Assembly (NCBI RefSeq): GCF_023503965.1
Contig: NZ_CP097298.1
Location: 2,497,001 to 2,561,000, forward strand
Reading direction: 5' to 3'
DNA from: Brevundimonas albigilva
Lineage (GTDB): Bacteria > Pseudomonadota > Alphaproteobacteria > Caulobacterales > Caulobacteraceae
Length of the DNA: 64,000 nucleotides
Under the pieces are notes generated by a model that saw only the letters and a list, made by a program, of their open reading frames with translations, had not been told where the DNA came from and did not search any database. Positions within the stretch are counted from its first letter, which is position 1; the number at the start of each line of letters is the position of its first letter. Positions 54,613 to 63,826 of the stretch are shown in pieces. Position numbers and translations under genes: made by a program.

Positions 54613-56100
54613 TTGAGCACCACCTTTGAATCCATGGGCCTGAACAAGGCCCTTCTCCAGGCGCTGGCGTCGGAAGGCTACACCAAGCCGACTCCGATCC
54701 AGGAAAAGGCCATTCCCGACGTCATGGCCGGCAAGGACCTGCTGGGCATCGCCCAGACGGGTACCGGCAAGACCGCCGCCTTCGCCCTGCCGATCCTGCA
54801 TCGCCTGGCTGAGAACCGCACCCCGCCCGTGCCTCGCACCACGCGCGCCCTGATCCTGTCGCCCACGCGCGAGCTGGCCAGCCAGATCGGCGACAGCTTC
54901 AAGGCCTATGGCGCCCATCTGGGCTTCCGGGTCGCGGTGATCTTCGGCGGCGTGAAATACGGCGCCCAGGAACGCGCCCTGCAGCAGGGCCTGGACATCC
55001 TGGTCGCCGCGCCGGGCCGCCTGCTGGACCACATCCAGCAGAAGACCCTGGACCTGTCGCAGACCGAAATCTTCGTCCTGGACGAAGCCGATCAAATGCT
55101 GGACCTGGGCTTCATCAAGCCGATCCGCCAGATCGTCAGCCGGATGCCGGCGCGCCGCCAGAACCTGTTCTTCTCGGCCACCATGCCGACCGAGATCGGC
55201 AAGCTGGCGGGCGAACTGCTGAAGGACCCGGTCAAGGTCCAGGTCACGCCCCAGTCCACCACCGTCCAGCGCATCAAGCAGTCGGTCGTGCACATCGAAC
55301 AGGGCCGCAAGCGCGCCCTGCTGACCGAGCTGTTCAGCGATCCGGGCTTCACCCGCTGCCTGGTCTTCACCAAGACCAAGCACGGCGCCGACAAGGTCGC
55401 GGCCTATCTGGAAGCGGGCGGCGTCGAGGCCGGCGCCATCCACGGCAACAAGTCTCAGCCCCAGCGCGAACGCACGCTGGAAGCCTTCAAGAAGGGCAAG
55501 CTGCGCGTCCTGGTCGCCACCGACATCGCCGCGCGCGGCATCGACGTGGACGGCGTCTCGCACGTCGTGAACTTCGAACTGCCCTTCGTGCCGGAAGCCT
55601 ATGTGCACCGCATCGGCCGGACGGCCCGCGCGGGCGCCGACGGCACTGCCATCAGCTTCGTCGCCGGCGACGAGATGAAGCTGCTGAAGGACATCGAAAA
55701 GGTCACGCGCCAGAAGATCCCGGCCGTCGATCGCCGCAACGACAAGCAGCTGGCCCAGCTGGACGCCTCCATCATGGCTTCGGGCGTCGGCAAAAAGGCG
55801 ACCCTACCCGAGCGCGAGGGCGGCGAGCGCAACGAGGGCGGCCGCGGCGGTCGCGGTCGTCGCAACCCGCATCGCGACGGCGTCCGTCCCGAGGGCGGCG
55901 GCCAGCCGCACCGCCAGCGTCGCAACCGCGGCGGCGGCGGAGAGGCCGCGGCGGCGCCCCGGCCCGAACGGACCTACAATCCGATGGCCGGCGAGAATGT
56001 GACGCCGCGCGAACCCAAGCCTGTCGGCGAGATGAAGCGCCGGCCGCGCCGTCGTCGTCCGTCGAACGGCGGCAAGGGTTACGGCTCGGCCCAGGGCTGA
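54613..56100 (+). CDS. rhlE: DEAD-box RNA helicase (RhlE type)
   Basis: A 495-residue ATP-dependent RNA helicase. Motifs are Q (GYTKPTPIQ), I (AQTGTGKT), Ia (PTRELASQ), II (DEAD in FVLDEADQM), III (SAT), V (ARGIDVDGV) and VI (HRIGRTARAG). The start is set at a TTG at 54613, MSTTFESMGLNKALLQALAS; an ATG at 54634 is possible. The C-terminal tail of about 100 residues is rich in Arg and Gly (GRGGRGRRNPHRDG) and probably binds RNA. It likely helps ribosome or RNA turnover, especially in the cold. Confidence 0.93.
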   Translation: MSTTFESMGLNKALLQALASEGYTKPTPIQEKAIPDVMAGKDLLGIAQTGTGKTAAFALPILHRLAENRTPPVPRTTRALILSPTRELASQIGDSFKAYGAHLGFRVAVIFGGVKYGAQERALQQGLDILVAAPGRLLDHIQQKTLDLSQTEIFVLDEADQMLDLGFIKPIRQIVSRMPARRQNLFFSATMPTEIGKLAGELLKDPVKVQVTPQSTTVQRIKQSVVHIEQGRKRALLTELFSDPGFTRCLVFTKTKHGADKVAAYLEAGGVEAGAIHGNKSQPQRERTLEAFKKGKLRVLVATDIAARGIDVDGVSHVVNFELPFVPEAYVHRIGRTARAGADGTAISFVAGDEMKLLKDIEKVTRQKIPAVDRRNDKQLAQLDASIMASGVGKKATLPEREGGERNEGGRGGRGRRNPHRDGVRPEGGGQPHRQRRNRGGGGEAAAAPRPERTYNPMAGENVTPREPKPVGEMKRRPRRRRPSNGGKGYGSAQG

Positions 56101-56130
56101 CCAGGTTCCTCACCCGCTACGCGGTGGAGG

Positions 56131-56168
56131 AAAGAAAAAACGGCGGCTCCCGCAAGGGAGCCGCCGTT
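56131..56168 (-). terminator. Terminator of the FadL-type porin gene
   Basis: A perfect 13-bp stem, AACGGCGGCTCCC paired with GGGAGCCGCCGTT, has a 4-base loop. On the minus strand it is followed by TTTTTTCTTT. It sits between the convergent helicase and porin genes and could also end helicase transcription. Confidence 0.85.
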
Positions 56169-56191
56169 CTCATGTCAGCCGGGGACAGTCC

Positions 56192-57541
56192 TCAGAAGTT
56201 CCAGGTCGCGCCCAGCGAGAAGCCGACGCCGGAGCCCTTGGCCTCGCCGCGCAGGCTCGAAACCACCAGGCCGTTGCCGTACAGGTCACGGGTGTCGTTG
56301 ATCGTGGCCGTGTCGATGTCGATGTAGGTCACCGCGCCGTCGAACGTCATGCTGCCCACCGTCTTGGACAGGCCGGCGGCGTACAGCCAGCGGTCGCCGT
56401 CCGGGATGCGGGCGGTGCGATGGTCGTCCGGGGTCGGCGTCGGGTCGTAGCCCACGCCCGCGCGAACCGTCATGGTCGGATCGATCATGTAATCGAAGCC
56501 GATCGCGCCGGTGGTGACGTCGTCATAGTCCTGGACGATGGTCGAGCCGCCGCCGGTGTAGGCCACGCGGATGGCGTCGAACTCGCTCCAGCCGATCTGG
56601 TTGACCTGGGCGTTCAGGGTCAGGCGGTCGTTGACGGCGTAGCGGGCCGAGACGGTGGCGTACCAGGGCGTGGTGAAGGTGGCGCCGCCGTCAGCCGACA
56701 CGTTGGCGCCGGCCAGCAGGCCGGTCAGGCCCGAGATGTTCACCGAGCCTTCCAGCTCGTGCTCGATCTCCGAGCGGTACGACAGGCCCAGGTCCAGCCT
56801 GCCGAAGTGCATCTGGGCGCCGGCGTTCCAGCCGTAGTCCCAGCCGTCGCCTTCCAGGTCGTTGCGGCCGTCCGAGGCCGGGTTGATCACATAGGCCGGC
56901 GACAGCACGGCGGGCACCGGCACGTTCGGCAGGGCCGAGCTCAGCGTCGCCTTGGCGTACTGGGCGTCGAAGCCGGCGCCGATGTCCAGCCAGTCGGTGA
57001 CCGACATGGCGGCGACCAGGCTGACGTTGGCCGAGCGCAGTTCCGACGTCAGGGCGTCATAGCGCGCGAAGTCGGTCGGCTCGTACTTGGTGGTGAAGTT
57101 GTAGGGGGCCTGGACGGCCAGACCGACGTTGAAGCGGTCGCCGATCGGCATCGAGACGGCGAAGTTCGGCACGATGCCGCTTTCGACGACTTCGTGGACG
57201 TGCGGGTCGCCGTTGACGGCTTCGGTGTTGCTGATGACGCCGACGCCGGTCACCGGGACGTTGTAGGCCAAGCTGGAGCCGCGGTCGTCGACGTCGGAGT
57301 CGAGGATCAGGCCGTGCGCGCCCACGTACAGTTCGCGCTGGGTTCCGGCGATGGCGGCCGGGTTCCACCACAGCGATTGCACGCCCTTGTCTGCGCCGAC
57401 GCCGGCGTTGGCGCGACCCTGACCGCGGGTCGATTGCTCCTGCACATAGAAGGAGCCGGCGAAGGCCGGGGCGGCGACGCCGGCCAGCAGAGCGGACGTG
57501 AGGGCGATCCCGCCGAGGCGAGTGATGTTCCTGGGATTCAT
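56192..57541 (-). CDS. OmpP1/FadL family outer-membrane transporter
   Basis: A 449-residue outer-membrane barrel of the FadL family, which takes up long-chain fatty acids or other hydrophobic compounds. The start at 57541 gives a signal peptide (MNPRNITRLGGIALTSALLA, ending AFAGS). Family features are FYVQEQSTRGQGRANAG and WWNPAAIAGTQ near the N-terminus and a final LGATWNF with the terminal Phe. The substrate is not known. Confidence 0.92.
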   Translation of the reverse strand: MNPRNITRLGGIALTSALLAGVAAPAFAGSFYVQEQSTRGQGRANAGVGADKGVQSLWWNPAAIAGTQRELYVGAHGLILDSDVDDRGSSLAYNVPVTGVGVISNTEAVNGDPHVHEVVESGIVPNFAVSMPIGDRFNVGLAVQAPYNFTTKYEPTDFARYDALTSELRSANVSLVAAMSVTDWLDIGAGFDAQYAKATLSSALPNVPVPAVLSPAYVINPASDGRNDLEGDGWDYGWNAGAQMHFGRLDLGLSYRSEIEHELEGSVNISGLTGLLAGANVSADGGATFTTPWYATVSARYAVNDRLTLNAQVNQIGWSEFDAIRVAYTGGGSTIVQDYDDVTTGAIGFDYMIDPTMTVRAGVGYDPTPTPDDHRTARIPDGDRWLYAAGLSKTVGSMTFDGAVTYIDIDTATINDTRDLYGNGLVVSSLRGEAKGSGVGFSLGATWNF

Positions 57542-57871
57542 GACCAATCCTAATACAGTCCCGCCGTCGCGCGGCGGGTTCGGGGAGAGACGGTGCCGCA
57601 GCGCTTCCGACACGAAAACGTTGCATGCAAGGCCGCTCTCTGCTCCGAAACGGGCGAAACCGTGGCGCCGGCGCCGCACACGATCACGGCTTCGAGAGGT
57701 TACGCGACGGCAACATCAGTGCCCGAACATGGCCGCCGTCGATCAAATCGTGCGTCTTCGCGCGGACCGGGCGGAATGGCGCAGGGGAAGGCCGGGCTTG
57801 AGGTTTTGTGCTATAACGACCATCTGCGGCGTCCCTCTTCGCCCCGCCCCACACTTTCGCAGACACGCTTC

Positions 57872-58690
57872 ATGTACGAAACGCCCGAACTCGACACCGA
57901 CGTCATGGTCCGCTCCAGCGCCATCCGCATCCACGATGCGGAAGCGTTCGAAGGGATGCGCAAGGCCGGCCGTCTGGTCGCCGAGGCGCTGGACATGATC
58001 GCGGATCACGTGAAGCCCGGCGTCACCACCGGCGAGATCGACGACCTGATCCGCGAGTTCACCCTGGACAACGGCGGCCTGCCGGCCTGCCTGGGCTACA
58101 AGGGGTACGAAAAGACCGTCTGCACCTCGATCAACCACGTGGTCTGCCACGGGATCCCGGGCGACCGGGTGCTGAAGGACGGCGACATCGTCAACATCGA
58201 CCACACGGTGATCGTCGACGGCTGGCACGGCGATTCCAGCCGGATGTACGGCGTGGGCGAGGTGCCGACCCGCGCCAAGAAGCTGGTCGACGTCACCTAT
58301 CAGTCGCTGGAACTGGGCTTGGCCCAGGTGAAGCCCGGAAACACGTTCGGCGACATCGGCTTCGCCATCCAGAAGTTCGTCGAGGCCCAGCGCATGAGCG
58401 TGGTGCGCGACTTCTGCGGCCACGGCATCGGCCGCGTCTTCCACGACAGCCCCAACGTCCTGCACTATGGCCGGAAGGGCGAGGGCGCGACCCTGAAGGC
58501 CGGCATGTTCTTCACGGTCGAGCCGATGGTGAATCTGGGCAAGCCGCACGTGAAGGTGCTGTCGGACGGTTGGACCGCCGTGACCCGCGACAAGTCCCTG
58601 TCGGCCCAGTGCGAACACACGGTGGGCGTGACCGAGGACGGCGTGGAAATCTTCACCGCCTCGCCCAAGGGCCTGTTCAAGCCTCTCTGA
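57872..58690 (+). CDS. map: Type I methionine aminopeptidase
   Basis: A 272-residue enzyme that removes the starting methionine from new proteins. The metal ligands are seen in DHTVIVDGWHGDSSRMY (two Asp), FCGHGIGRVFHDSPNVLH (His), FTVEPMVN (Glu) and QCEHTVGVTEDG (Glu). The ATG at 57872 gives MYETPELDTDVMVRSSAIRI. It is close in order to radC. Confidence 0.96.
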   Translation: MYETPELDTDVMVRSSAIRIHDAEAFEGMRKAGRLVAEALDMIADHVKPGVTTGEIDDLIREFTLDNGGLPACLGYKGYEKTVCTSINHVVCHGIPGDRVLKDGDIVNIDHTVIVDGWHGDSSRMYGVGEVPTRAKKLVDVTYQSLELGLAQVKPGNTFGDIGFAIQKFVEAQRMSVVRDFCGHGIGRVFHDSPNVLHYGRKGEGATLKAGMFFTVEPMVNLGKPHVKVLSDGWTAVTRDKSLSAQCEHTVGVTEDGVEIFTASPKGLFKPL

Positions 58691-58743
58691 CGCCTCTGGC
58701 GGCGCCTGGCCGTTCCGCCTAGGTTGCGGAGCGGAGGGCTGGG

Positions 58744-59478
58744 ATGCTGGAAGAGAGCGCACCGCGACCGCAGAAGACCGCGCCGCGTCATGGCGGGCAC
58801 CGCGACCGCCTGCGAGAGCGCGCGGCCAAGGGCGGCCTGGACGCCCTGCCGGACTATGAGTTGCTGGAACTGCTGCTGTTCCGCAGCGTGCCCTACAAGG
58901 ACACCAAGCCCTTGGCCAAGGATCTGCTGGCCCGGTTCGGCGGGCTGGAAGGCATCGGCGCGGCCAGCCACGAGGCGGTGGAGGATCAGGTGGCGCGTTC
59001 GCTGGGCTATGCGCTTGGCAAGGCCACGCGCGCGGTGGCGCTGGACCTGCAACTGATCTTCGACGTGACGCGCCGGATCGCGCGCGAGCCGACGGCCAAG
59101 CGCCCGGTCATCTCCTCCTGGTCGGCGCTGCTGGCCTATGTCCGTGTGGCGCTCCAGCACGAACCGCGCGAGCAGTTCCGCGTGCTCTATCTCGACAAGA
59201 AGAACCAGCTGATCCTGGACGAGGTGCAGAACCGCGGCACGGTGGACCACGCCCCCGTCTATCCGCGCGAGGTAGTGCGACGGGCGCTGGAGCTGTCGGC
59301 CAGCGCCCTGATCCTGGTGCACAATCACCCGTCCGGAGACCCGACGCCCAGCCGCGCCGACGTCGAGATGACGAAACAGGTCGTGCAGGCCGGCCGCGCC
59401 CTGAACGTGGAGGTGCACGACCACCTGGTCGTCGGCCGCGACGGCGTGGCCAGCTTCAAGCAGTTGGGGCTGATGTGA
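58744..59478 (+). CDS. radC: RadC family protein (MPN/JAMM domain)
   Basis: A 244-residue RadC protein. The N-terminal helix-hairpin-helix-like region precedes a JAMM metalloprotease-like domain with HNHPSGDPTPSRADVEMTKQ. The family name suggests repair, but no DNA-repair role has held up and the real function is unknown. The stop overlaps the GTG start of the next gene (GTGA). Confidence 0.93.
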   Translation: MLEESAPRPQKTAPRHGGHRDRLRERAAKGGLDALPDYELLELLLFRSVPYKDTKPLAKDLLARFGGLEGIGAASHEAVEDQVARSLGYALGKATRAVALDLQLIFDVTRRIAREPTAKRPVISSWSALLAYVRVALQHEPREQFRVLYLDKKNQLILDEVQNRGTVDHAPVYPREVVRRALELSASALILVHNHPSGDPTPSRADVEMTKQVVQAGRALNVEVHDHLVVGRDGVASFKQLGLM

Positions 59479-60014
59479 ACGGCTCGATCCTGGCCACCTC
59501 GCGACTGACGTTGACGCCGGTCGCGGCGTCCGACCTTCAGGATCTGCTGGCCCTGTGGTCCGACGAGACCTTCACCCGGCACATCATGGGCCGGGGCTTG
59601 AGCGAGGAAGAGGTGTGGTTCCGCCTGCTGCGCGACCTGGGGCACTGGGCCGCGCAGGGACATGGCAACTGGTCGATCCGGCTGACCGAAGGCGGCGCCT
59701 ATGTCGGCAGCGTCGGCGTGTTCGACTATCGCCGCGCGCTGGATCCGCCGTTCGTCCACCCGGAACTGGGCTGGGGCGTCGCGCCCGCCTTCCAGGGGCA
59801 GGGCTACGCCGGCGAGGCGCTCAGGGCCGCGCTGGGGTGGGCGGACGCCCGACTGGCGGCGGAAGCCACCGTCTGCATGATCTCGCCGGACAACGACCCG
59901 TCCATCCGGCTGGCCCAGGGCGTCGGCTACGCGCCCTACGCCGAGGCCGACTACAAGGGGTCGCCGGTGCGCCTGTTTCGGCGGCCGCGCGGCGGCGGCG
60001 TAGGCGGCGGTTAA
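59475..60014 (+). CDS. GNAT family N-acetyltransferase
   Basis: A 179-residue acetyltransferase of the RimJ/RimL type. It starts at GTG 59475 overlapping the radC stop. The family motifs are TSRLTLTPVAASDLQDLLAL, HPELGWGVAPAFQGQGYAGE (acetyl-CoA loop QGQGYAGE) and MISPDNDPSIRLAQGVGYAP. The substrate is unknown. It may be translationally coupled with radC. Confidence 0.92.
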   Translation: MNGSILATSRLTLTPVAASDLQDLLALWSDETFTRHIMGRGLSEEEVWFRLLRDLGHWAAQGHGNWSIRLTEGGAYVGSVGVFDYRRALDPPFVHPELGWGVAPAFQGQGYAGEALRAALGWADARLAAEATVCMISPDNDPSIRLAQGVGYAPYAEADYKGSPVRLFRRPRGGGVGGG

Positions 60015-60060
60015 GGTTTATCTGACAGGATCGGCGCACAGAGTTCGAGAGTATCCATCC

Positions 60061-60303
60061 ATGCCCATGTCCGTGGACACCTTGCGTCAGCACCTGGAGG
60101 AGGCCTTTCCCGACGCGGAGATCGCGATCGAGGACCTGGCCGGCGATGGAGACCACTATCGCGCCCGCGTCGTCTCGACGGCCTTCGCCGGCGTTTCGCG
60201 CGTCCGGCAGCACCAGATGGTCTATGCCGCGCTGAAGGGTCAGATGGGCGGCGATCTTCACGCCCTGGCGTTGGAAACCAGCGCGCCGTCCGGAGAGGCG
60301 TGA
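60061..60303 (+). CDS. bolA: BolA family protein
   Basis: An 80-residue BolA-type (IbaG-like) protein. The family motif FAGVSRVRQHQMVYAALKGQ is present, with the helix-turn-helix-like class II KH fold and the conserved His in RQHQMVY. BolA forms a [2Fe-2S]-bridged complex with monothiol glutaredoxin, which is encoded three genes later. It likely starts a small operon with the next three genes. Confidence 0.93.
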   Translation: MPMSVDTLRQHLEEAFPDAEIAIEDLAGDGDHYRARVVSTAFAGVSRVRQHQMVYAALKGQMGGDLHALALETSAPSGEA

Positions 60304-60306
60304 GCG

Positions 60307-61212
60307 ATGCGCTACAGGCCGTTTGGAAGCTCCGGCGCCGCCGTTTCGAACCTGACCCTCAGCCTGGGTCAGCAGACCCTGGCGCGCGGACGCGGCGCGG
60401 CGCTGGACCTGCTCTATACGGCGCTGGAATGCGGCCTGAACAGCTATCGGCTCGAGGCGGCCGATCCCGTGGTGGCCGAGGTGCTGGGAGAAGCGCTGTC
60501 GCACGTCGACCGCAAGCTGGTGTCGGTGGCCCTGACGCTGGGCGTCGGCGACGGCAGGAAGCCGCAACGGGATTTCTCGGCCCAGGGGATGACCGCTGCA
60601 ATCGACCGGGTGTTGCACTATTCCGGCTTGGGTTGGATCGACCTGGCCACCCTGGAGGAACCGGCCGAGGACGAACTGCCCCGATCGTCGCTGGAGGCCC
60701 TGAAGGCCATGCGCGCGACGGGACGGGTCAAGCTGCTGGGCGTGGCCGGGGGCGGGGAGGTGATGGACGCCTATGTGTCGACCGGCGCCTTCGACGCCCT
60801 GCTGACGCCGTTCGACCTGAACTCCGGCTGGCCGGTGCGGCACCGCGTTCGCTCGGCGCGCGAACAGGACATGGCGGTGTTCGCCTACGACTACTTCACC
60901 GACCGTCGCAAGGCCCGTCGCGGCCCGTCCGAACCGGTCAAGAAGGGCTTGTTCGGCTTCGGTCGCGCGCCCGAGGGGCATCCGGCCCGCAGGGGCGGCG
61001 ACGATGCGTTCGGCTTCCTCTACCGCACGCAGCACTGGACGGCCGAGGCGATCTGCCTGGCCTATGTGCTGACCGACCCCAGCATCTCCAGCGTGATCGT
61101 CCAGGCCGACGACGTCGAGCGGCTGAAGGTCCTGGCGGCCACGCCGGAACGCGATCTGCCGCCCGGATTGTCGGCCCAGATCGAGATGGCGCGGGTCAGT
61201 CGCGCCGCCTGA
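60307..61212 (+). CDS. Degenerate aldo/keto reductase family protein (likely pseudoenzyme)
   Basis: A 301-residue protein with the aldo/keto reductase fold (MRYRPFGSSGAAVSNLTLSL) but without the catalytic tetrad. In place of the D-T-A-x-x-Y motif it has LNSYRLEAADPV; instead of the usual T-K it has VALTLG; and the family His is Glu in LATLEEPAED. DPSISSVIVQADDVERLKVL keeps the cofactor-region pattern. It therefore cannot be a normal reductase. It sits between bolA and a monothiol glutaredoxin with close spacing, suggesting a binding or regulatory role with iron-sulfur proteins (inference). Confidence 0.8.
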   Translation: MRYRPFGSSGAAVSNLTLSLGQQTLARGRGAALDLLYTALECGLNSYRLEAADPVVAEVLGEALSHVDRKLVSVALTLGVGDGRKPQRDFSAQGMTAAIDRVLHYSGLGWIDLATLEEPAEDELPRSSLEALKAMRATGRVKLLGVAGGGEVMDAYVSTGAFDALLTPFDLNSGWPVRHRVRSAREQDMAVFAYDYFTDRRKARRGPSEPVKKGLFGFGRAPEGHPARRGGDDAFGFLYRTQHWTAEAICLAYVLTDPSISSVIVQADDVERLKVLAATPERDLPPGLSAQIEMARVSRAA

Positions 61213-61269
61213 CCTTGACCCGGCGGCGGCCGGCGCCTAGCTGACGGGCTTGTAGAAAAGGGCCTCCCA

Positions 61270-61626
61270 GTGAACGACACCGCGACCCAAGCCGCTGATC
61301 CCGTCCACGCCTTCATCGCCGACACCGTGGGCCAGCACGACGTCGTGCTGTTCATGAAGGGCACCCCGGACCAGCCGCGCTGCGGCTTCTCGTCCCTGGC
61401 GGTCCAGATCCTGGATCATGTCGGCGCGCCGTTCGTCGGCGTCGATGTGCTTCAGGACGAATCCCTGCGCGAGGGCATCAAGGCCTTCACCGACTGGCCC
61501 ACCATTCCCCAGCTCTATGTGAAGGGCGAATTCGTCGGCGGCTCAGACATCGTGCGCGAGATGTTCCAGTCGGGCGAGCTCCAGGCCCTCATGGCCGAAA
61601 AGGGCGTGGTCCTGGGCGAGGCCTGA
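61270..61626 (+). CDS. grxD: Monothiol glutaredoxin, Grx4 family
   Basis: A 118-residue monothiol glutaredoxin with the CGFS active site (KGTPDQPRCGFSSLAVQIL) and the glutathione-binding TDWPTIPQLYVKGEFVGGSD. These proteins bind [2Fe-2S] clusters and move them between partners such as BolA. The GTG at 61270 is used. The stop overlaps the ATG of the thioesterase gene (TGATG). Confidence 0.95.
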   Translation: MNDTATQAADPVHAFIADTVGQHDVVLFMKGTPDQPRCGFSSLAVQILDHVGAPFVGVDVLQDESLREGIKAFTDWPTIPQLYVKGEFVGGSDIVREMFQSGELQALMAEKGVVLGEA

Positions 61627-62072
61627 TGGCGCGCGCGGTCCTGGAGCCGCGAGCGGACCGGGAGCTGTTCACGGTTCCCCTTGAGGTCCGTGACGAACAC
61701 ATCGACGCCAACGGCCACGTGAACAACGTGGTCTATGTCGGCTGGCTTCAGGATGCCGGAACGGCGCACTGGAACGCGCGCTTCGATGAGGACACGCGCG
61801 GCCGGTGGTCCTGGGTCGCCCTGCGTCACGAGATCGACTATTTCCGCCCCCTGCCGCCCGGATCGCAGGACGTGACGGCCCGCACCTGGGTCGGCGATCC
61901 CCAGGGGCCGCGCTTCAATCGCTATGTGCGGATCGAGGACGCCCAGGGCCGCGTCTGCGCCCAGGGCGTCTCGGAGTGGTGCCTGGTGGAAAGCCGGACC
62001 TTGCGCCCCGTCCGGATCCCGGCGGAGTTGCTGGGGCCGTTCCAGGCCGGCCGGGTCACTTCAGCGGATTGA
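61626..62072 (+). CDS. Acyl-CoA thioesterase (4HBT hot-dog family)
   Basis: A 148-residue hot-dog-fold thioesterase of the YbgC/FadM kind. The motif VRDEHIDANGHVNNVVYVGW carries the catalytic Asp of this group. It probably cleaves acyl-CoA. It overlaps grxD by one base and is translated with it, and its 3' end overlaps the convergent lipoprotein gene at 62056-62072. Confidence 0.9.
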   Translation: MARAVLEPRADRELFTVPLEVRDEHIDANGHVNNVVYVGWLQDAGTAHWNARFDEDTRGRWSWVALRHEIDYFRPLPPGSQDVTARTWVGDPQGPRFNRYVRIEDAQGRVCAQGVSEWCLVESRTLRPVRIPAELLGPFQAGRVTSAD

Positions 62073-62436
62073 GGATCCGCGTCGGCGTGCCGGGCTCCAG
62101 GCCCAGGTCGGCGTAGGTCCAGCGCAGTTCGACGCCGTCGGCGACCAAGGCCTTGCACAGGTCCTCGCGCGTCCGTTTCAGGGTGATATCGGCCGGCGAC
62201 CCGTCCACCACCGCCAGTTCGAAGTCCGAGGCCTGGGTGCACCCGTTGGAGTCCACGCGGACCACCAGGGCGCCGTCCGCGAACCGCGCCGATCGGATCG
62301 CCTCGGCCGCCGGCGCCTTGGCGTCTCCCATGTTGACGCGGACGGTCTCGCCCGCCTCGTTGCTGTAGATGACGCAGCCGGCCAGCAGCGGCGCCGCCAG
62401 CACCCCCGCGGTCAGCAGTTTGAGAGCCGTGCGCAT
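62056..62436 (-). CDS. Hypothetical lipoprotein
   Basis: A 126-residue lipoprotein of unknown function. The signal is MRTALKLLTAGVLAAPLLAG with lipobox LAGC. Two Cys pairs in NGCTQASD and DLCKALVADG may form disulfides. Its start overlaps the stop of the small upstream lipoprotein gene (TAATG). I do not recognise the family. The 3' end overlaps the thioesterase gene by 17 bases. Confidence 0.8.
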   Translation of the reverse strand: MRTALKLLTAGVLAAPLLAGCVIYSNEAGETVRVNMGDAKAPAAEAIRSARFADGALVVRVDSNGCTQASDFELAVVDGSPADITLKRTREDLCKALVADGVELRWTYADLGLEPGTPTRILNPLK

Positions 62437-62558
62437 TATTGGGCCGCCTCTGCGGCCGGGGCGGACACGACGCGGGTGGTGGGCTTTTCCGTGGCGATGA
62501 TGATGCAGCCGCTGAGCAGCGGCGCGGCGATGGCGATGGCGATGGCGAGACGAAGCAT
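62436..62558 (-). CDS. Small lipoprotein, 40 residues
   Basis: A very short lipoprotein. The signal MLRLAIAIAIAAPLLSGC ends in a lipobox LSGC; the mature part is only about 23 residues (IIIATEKPTTRVVSAPAAEA). AGGGGAA precedes the ATG at 62558. Stop and next start overlap as TAATG, so it is coupled to the larger lipoprotein gene. Its role is unknown. Confidence 0.75.
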   Translation of the reverse strand: MLRLAIAIAIAAPLLSGCIIIATEKPTTRVVSAPAAEAAQ

Positions 62559-62719
62559 CTGGTGTTCCCCTAATGAAGCTTGACCCTTTTGTGGCGCGGC
62601 CAAGGGCCGGGCACACGTGAAAAAACGGCAAGCTGGATGAACAATCGGCAAGGTCGGGCTTGATCGGACGGGGGCGGGCCATAGCTAGGGTCATCCTTAC
62701 CTGACGCCGGACGCCTTTC

Positions 62720-63822
62720 ATGAGCCTGTTGTTCTCGCCCCTCGCCGTCGGCCCCCTGGCCTTGAGAAACCGCATCGCGATCGCGCCGATGTGCCAATAT
62801 TCCGCAGTGGATGGCGTGCCCCAGCCCTGGCACGTCCAGCACCTGGGGCGGCTGGCCATCTCAGGCGCTGGCCTGGTGATCGTCGAAGCGACGGGCGTCG
62901 AGGCGGCCGGGCGGATCACGCCGGACGACACCGGCCTGTGGAACGACGCCCAGGAGGCGGCCTTCGCCGACATCATCCAGGGGCTGCGGACCTATTCCGA
63001 CACGCCGATCGGCGTCCAACTGGCCCATGCGGGACGCAAGGCCTGGACCGCGGCGCCGTGGAAAGGGGGCAGGCCCTGACGGAGGAGGAGGGCGCCTGGA
63101 CGACGTTCGGCCCGTCGGCCCTCGCCTTCAAGGAGAGTTGGCACACGCCCGTCGAGATGACCGAGGCGGACATGGACCGGGTCGTGGCGGCCTTCGCCGA
63201 CGCCGCCCGCCGAGCCGACCGGGCGGGTTTCGATCTGGTGGAGGTCCACGCGGCGCACGGCTATCTGCTGTGCGAGTTCCTGTCGCCCCTCTCCAATCAG
63301 CGAACGGACCAGTACGGCGGCTCGGCCGAGAACCGGGCTCGGTTCCCCCTGCGCGTGGCCAAGGCCGTGCGGGACGCCTGGCCCCGGACAAAGGCGCTTG
63401 GCGTGCGCTTCAACGGCTCTGACTGGGTCGAGGGCGGCGTCGCGCTGGAGGAGGTCGTGGCCTTCGGCGCGGCGATGCACGACCTGGGTTACGACTATCT
63501 GCACCTGACGTCGGGCGGCAACGTCGCCCGCGCCGACATCCCGGGCGCCGAGCCCGGGTATCAGCTTCGCTTCGCCGAGGCCGTCAAGGTCGCCGTGCCT
63601 CAGGCCGTCGTCATGGCCGTGGGCATGATCTTCGATCCGCACCAGGCGGAACAGATCGTCGCGTCCGGCCAGGCCGATCTGATCGCCATCGCGCGCGCGG
63701 CGCTGGATGATCCGAACTGGGCCCATCACGCCGCCGTCGCCCTGGGCCAGGCCGAGAACCTGCCCGTCCAGTACGAACGCGCCGGAAAGACGACCTGGCC
63801 GGGCTACGGCCGGACCGTCTGA
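62720..63822 (+). CDS. NADH:flavin oxidoreductase (Old Yellow Enzyme, YqjM-like), frameshifted
   Basis: An FMN enzyme of about 367 residues that reduces activated carbon-carbon double bonds such as enones. The N-terminal part begins MSLLFSPLAVGPLALRNRIA and has APMCQYSAVDGVPQPWH, where the Cys after M is a YqjM-type feature. It stops at 63079; one missing G in the GGGGG run near 63068 joins AAPWKGG to QALTEEEGAW. The second part has HAAHGYLLCEFLSPLSNQRT and the FMN site. It is not decayed otherwise. Confidence 0.92.
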
Positions 63823-63826
63823 CCGC

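Noticed and set aside
57593..57871. N-terminal extension of methionine aminopeptidase
   Set aside because: The upstream frame has no family similarity; ATG 57872 gives the expected N-terminus.
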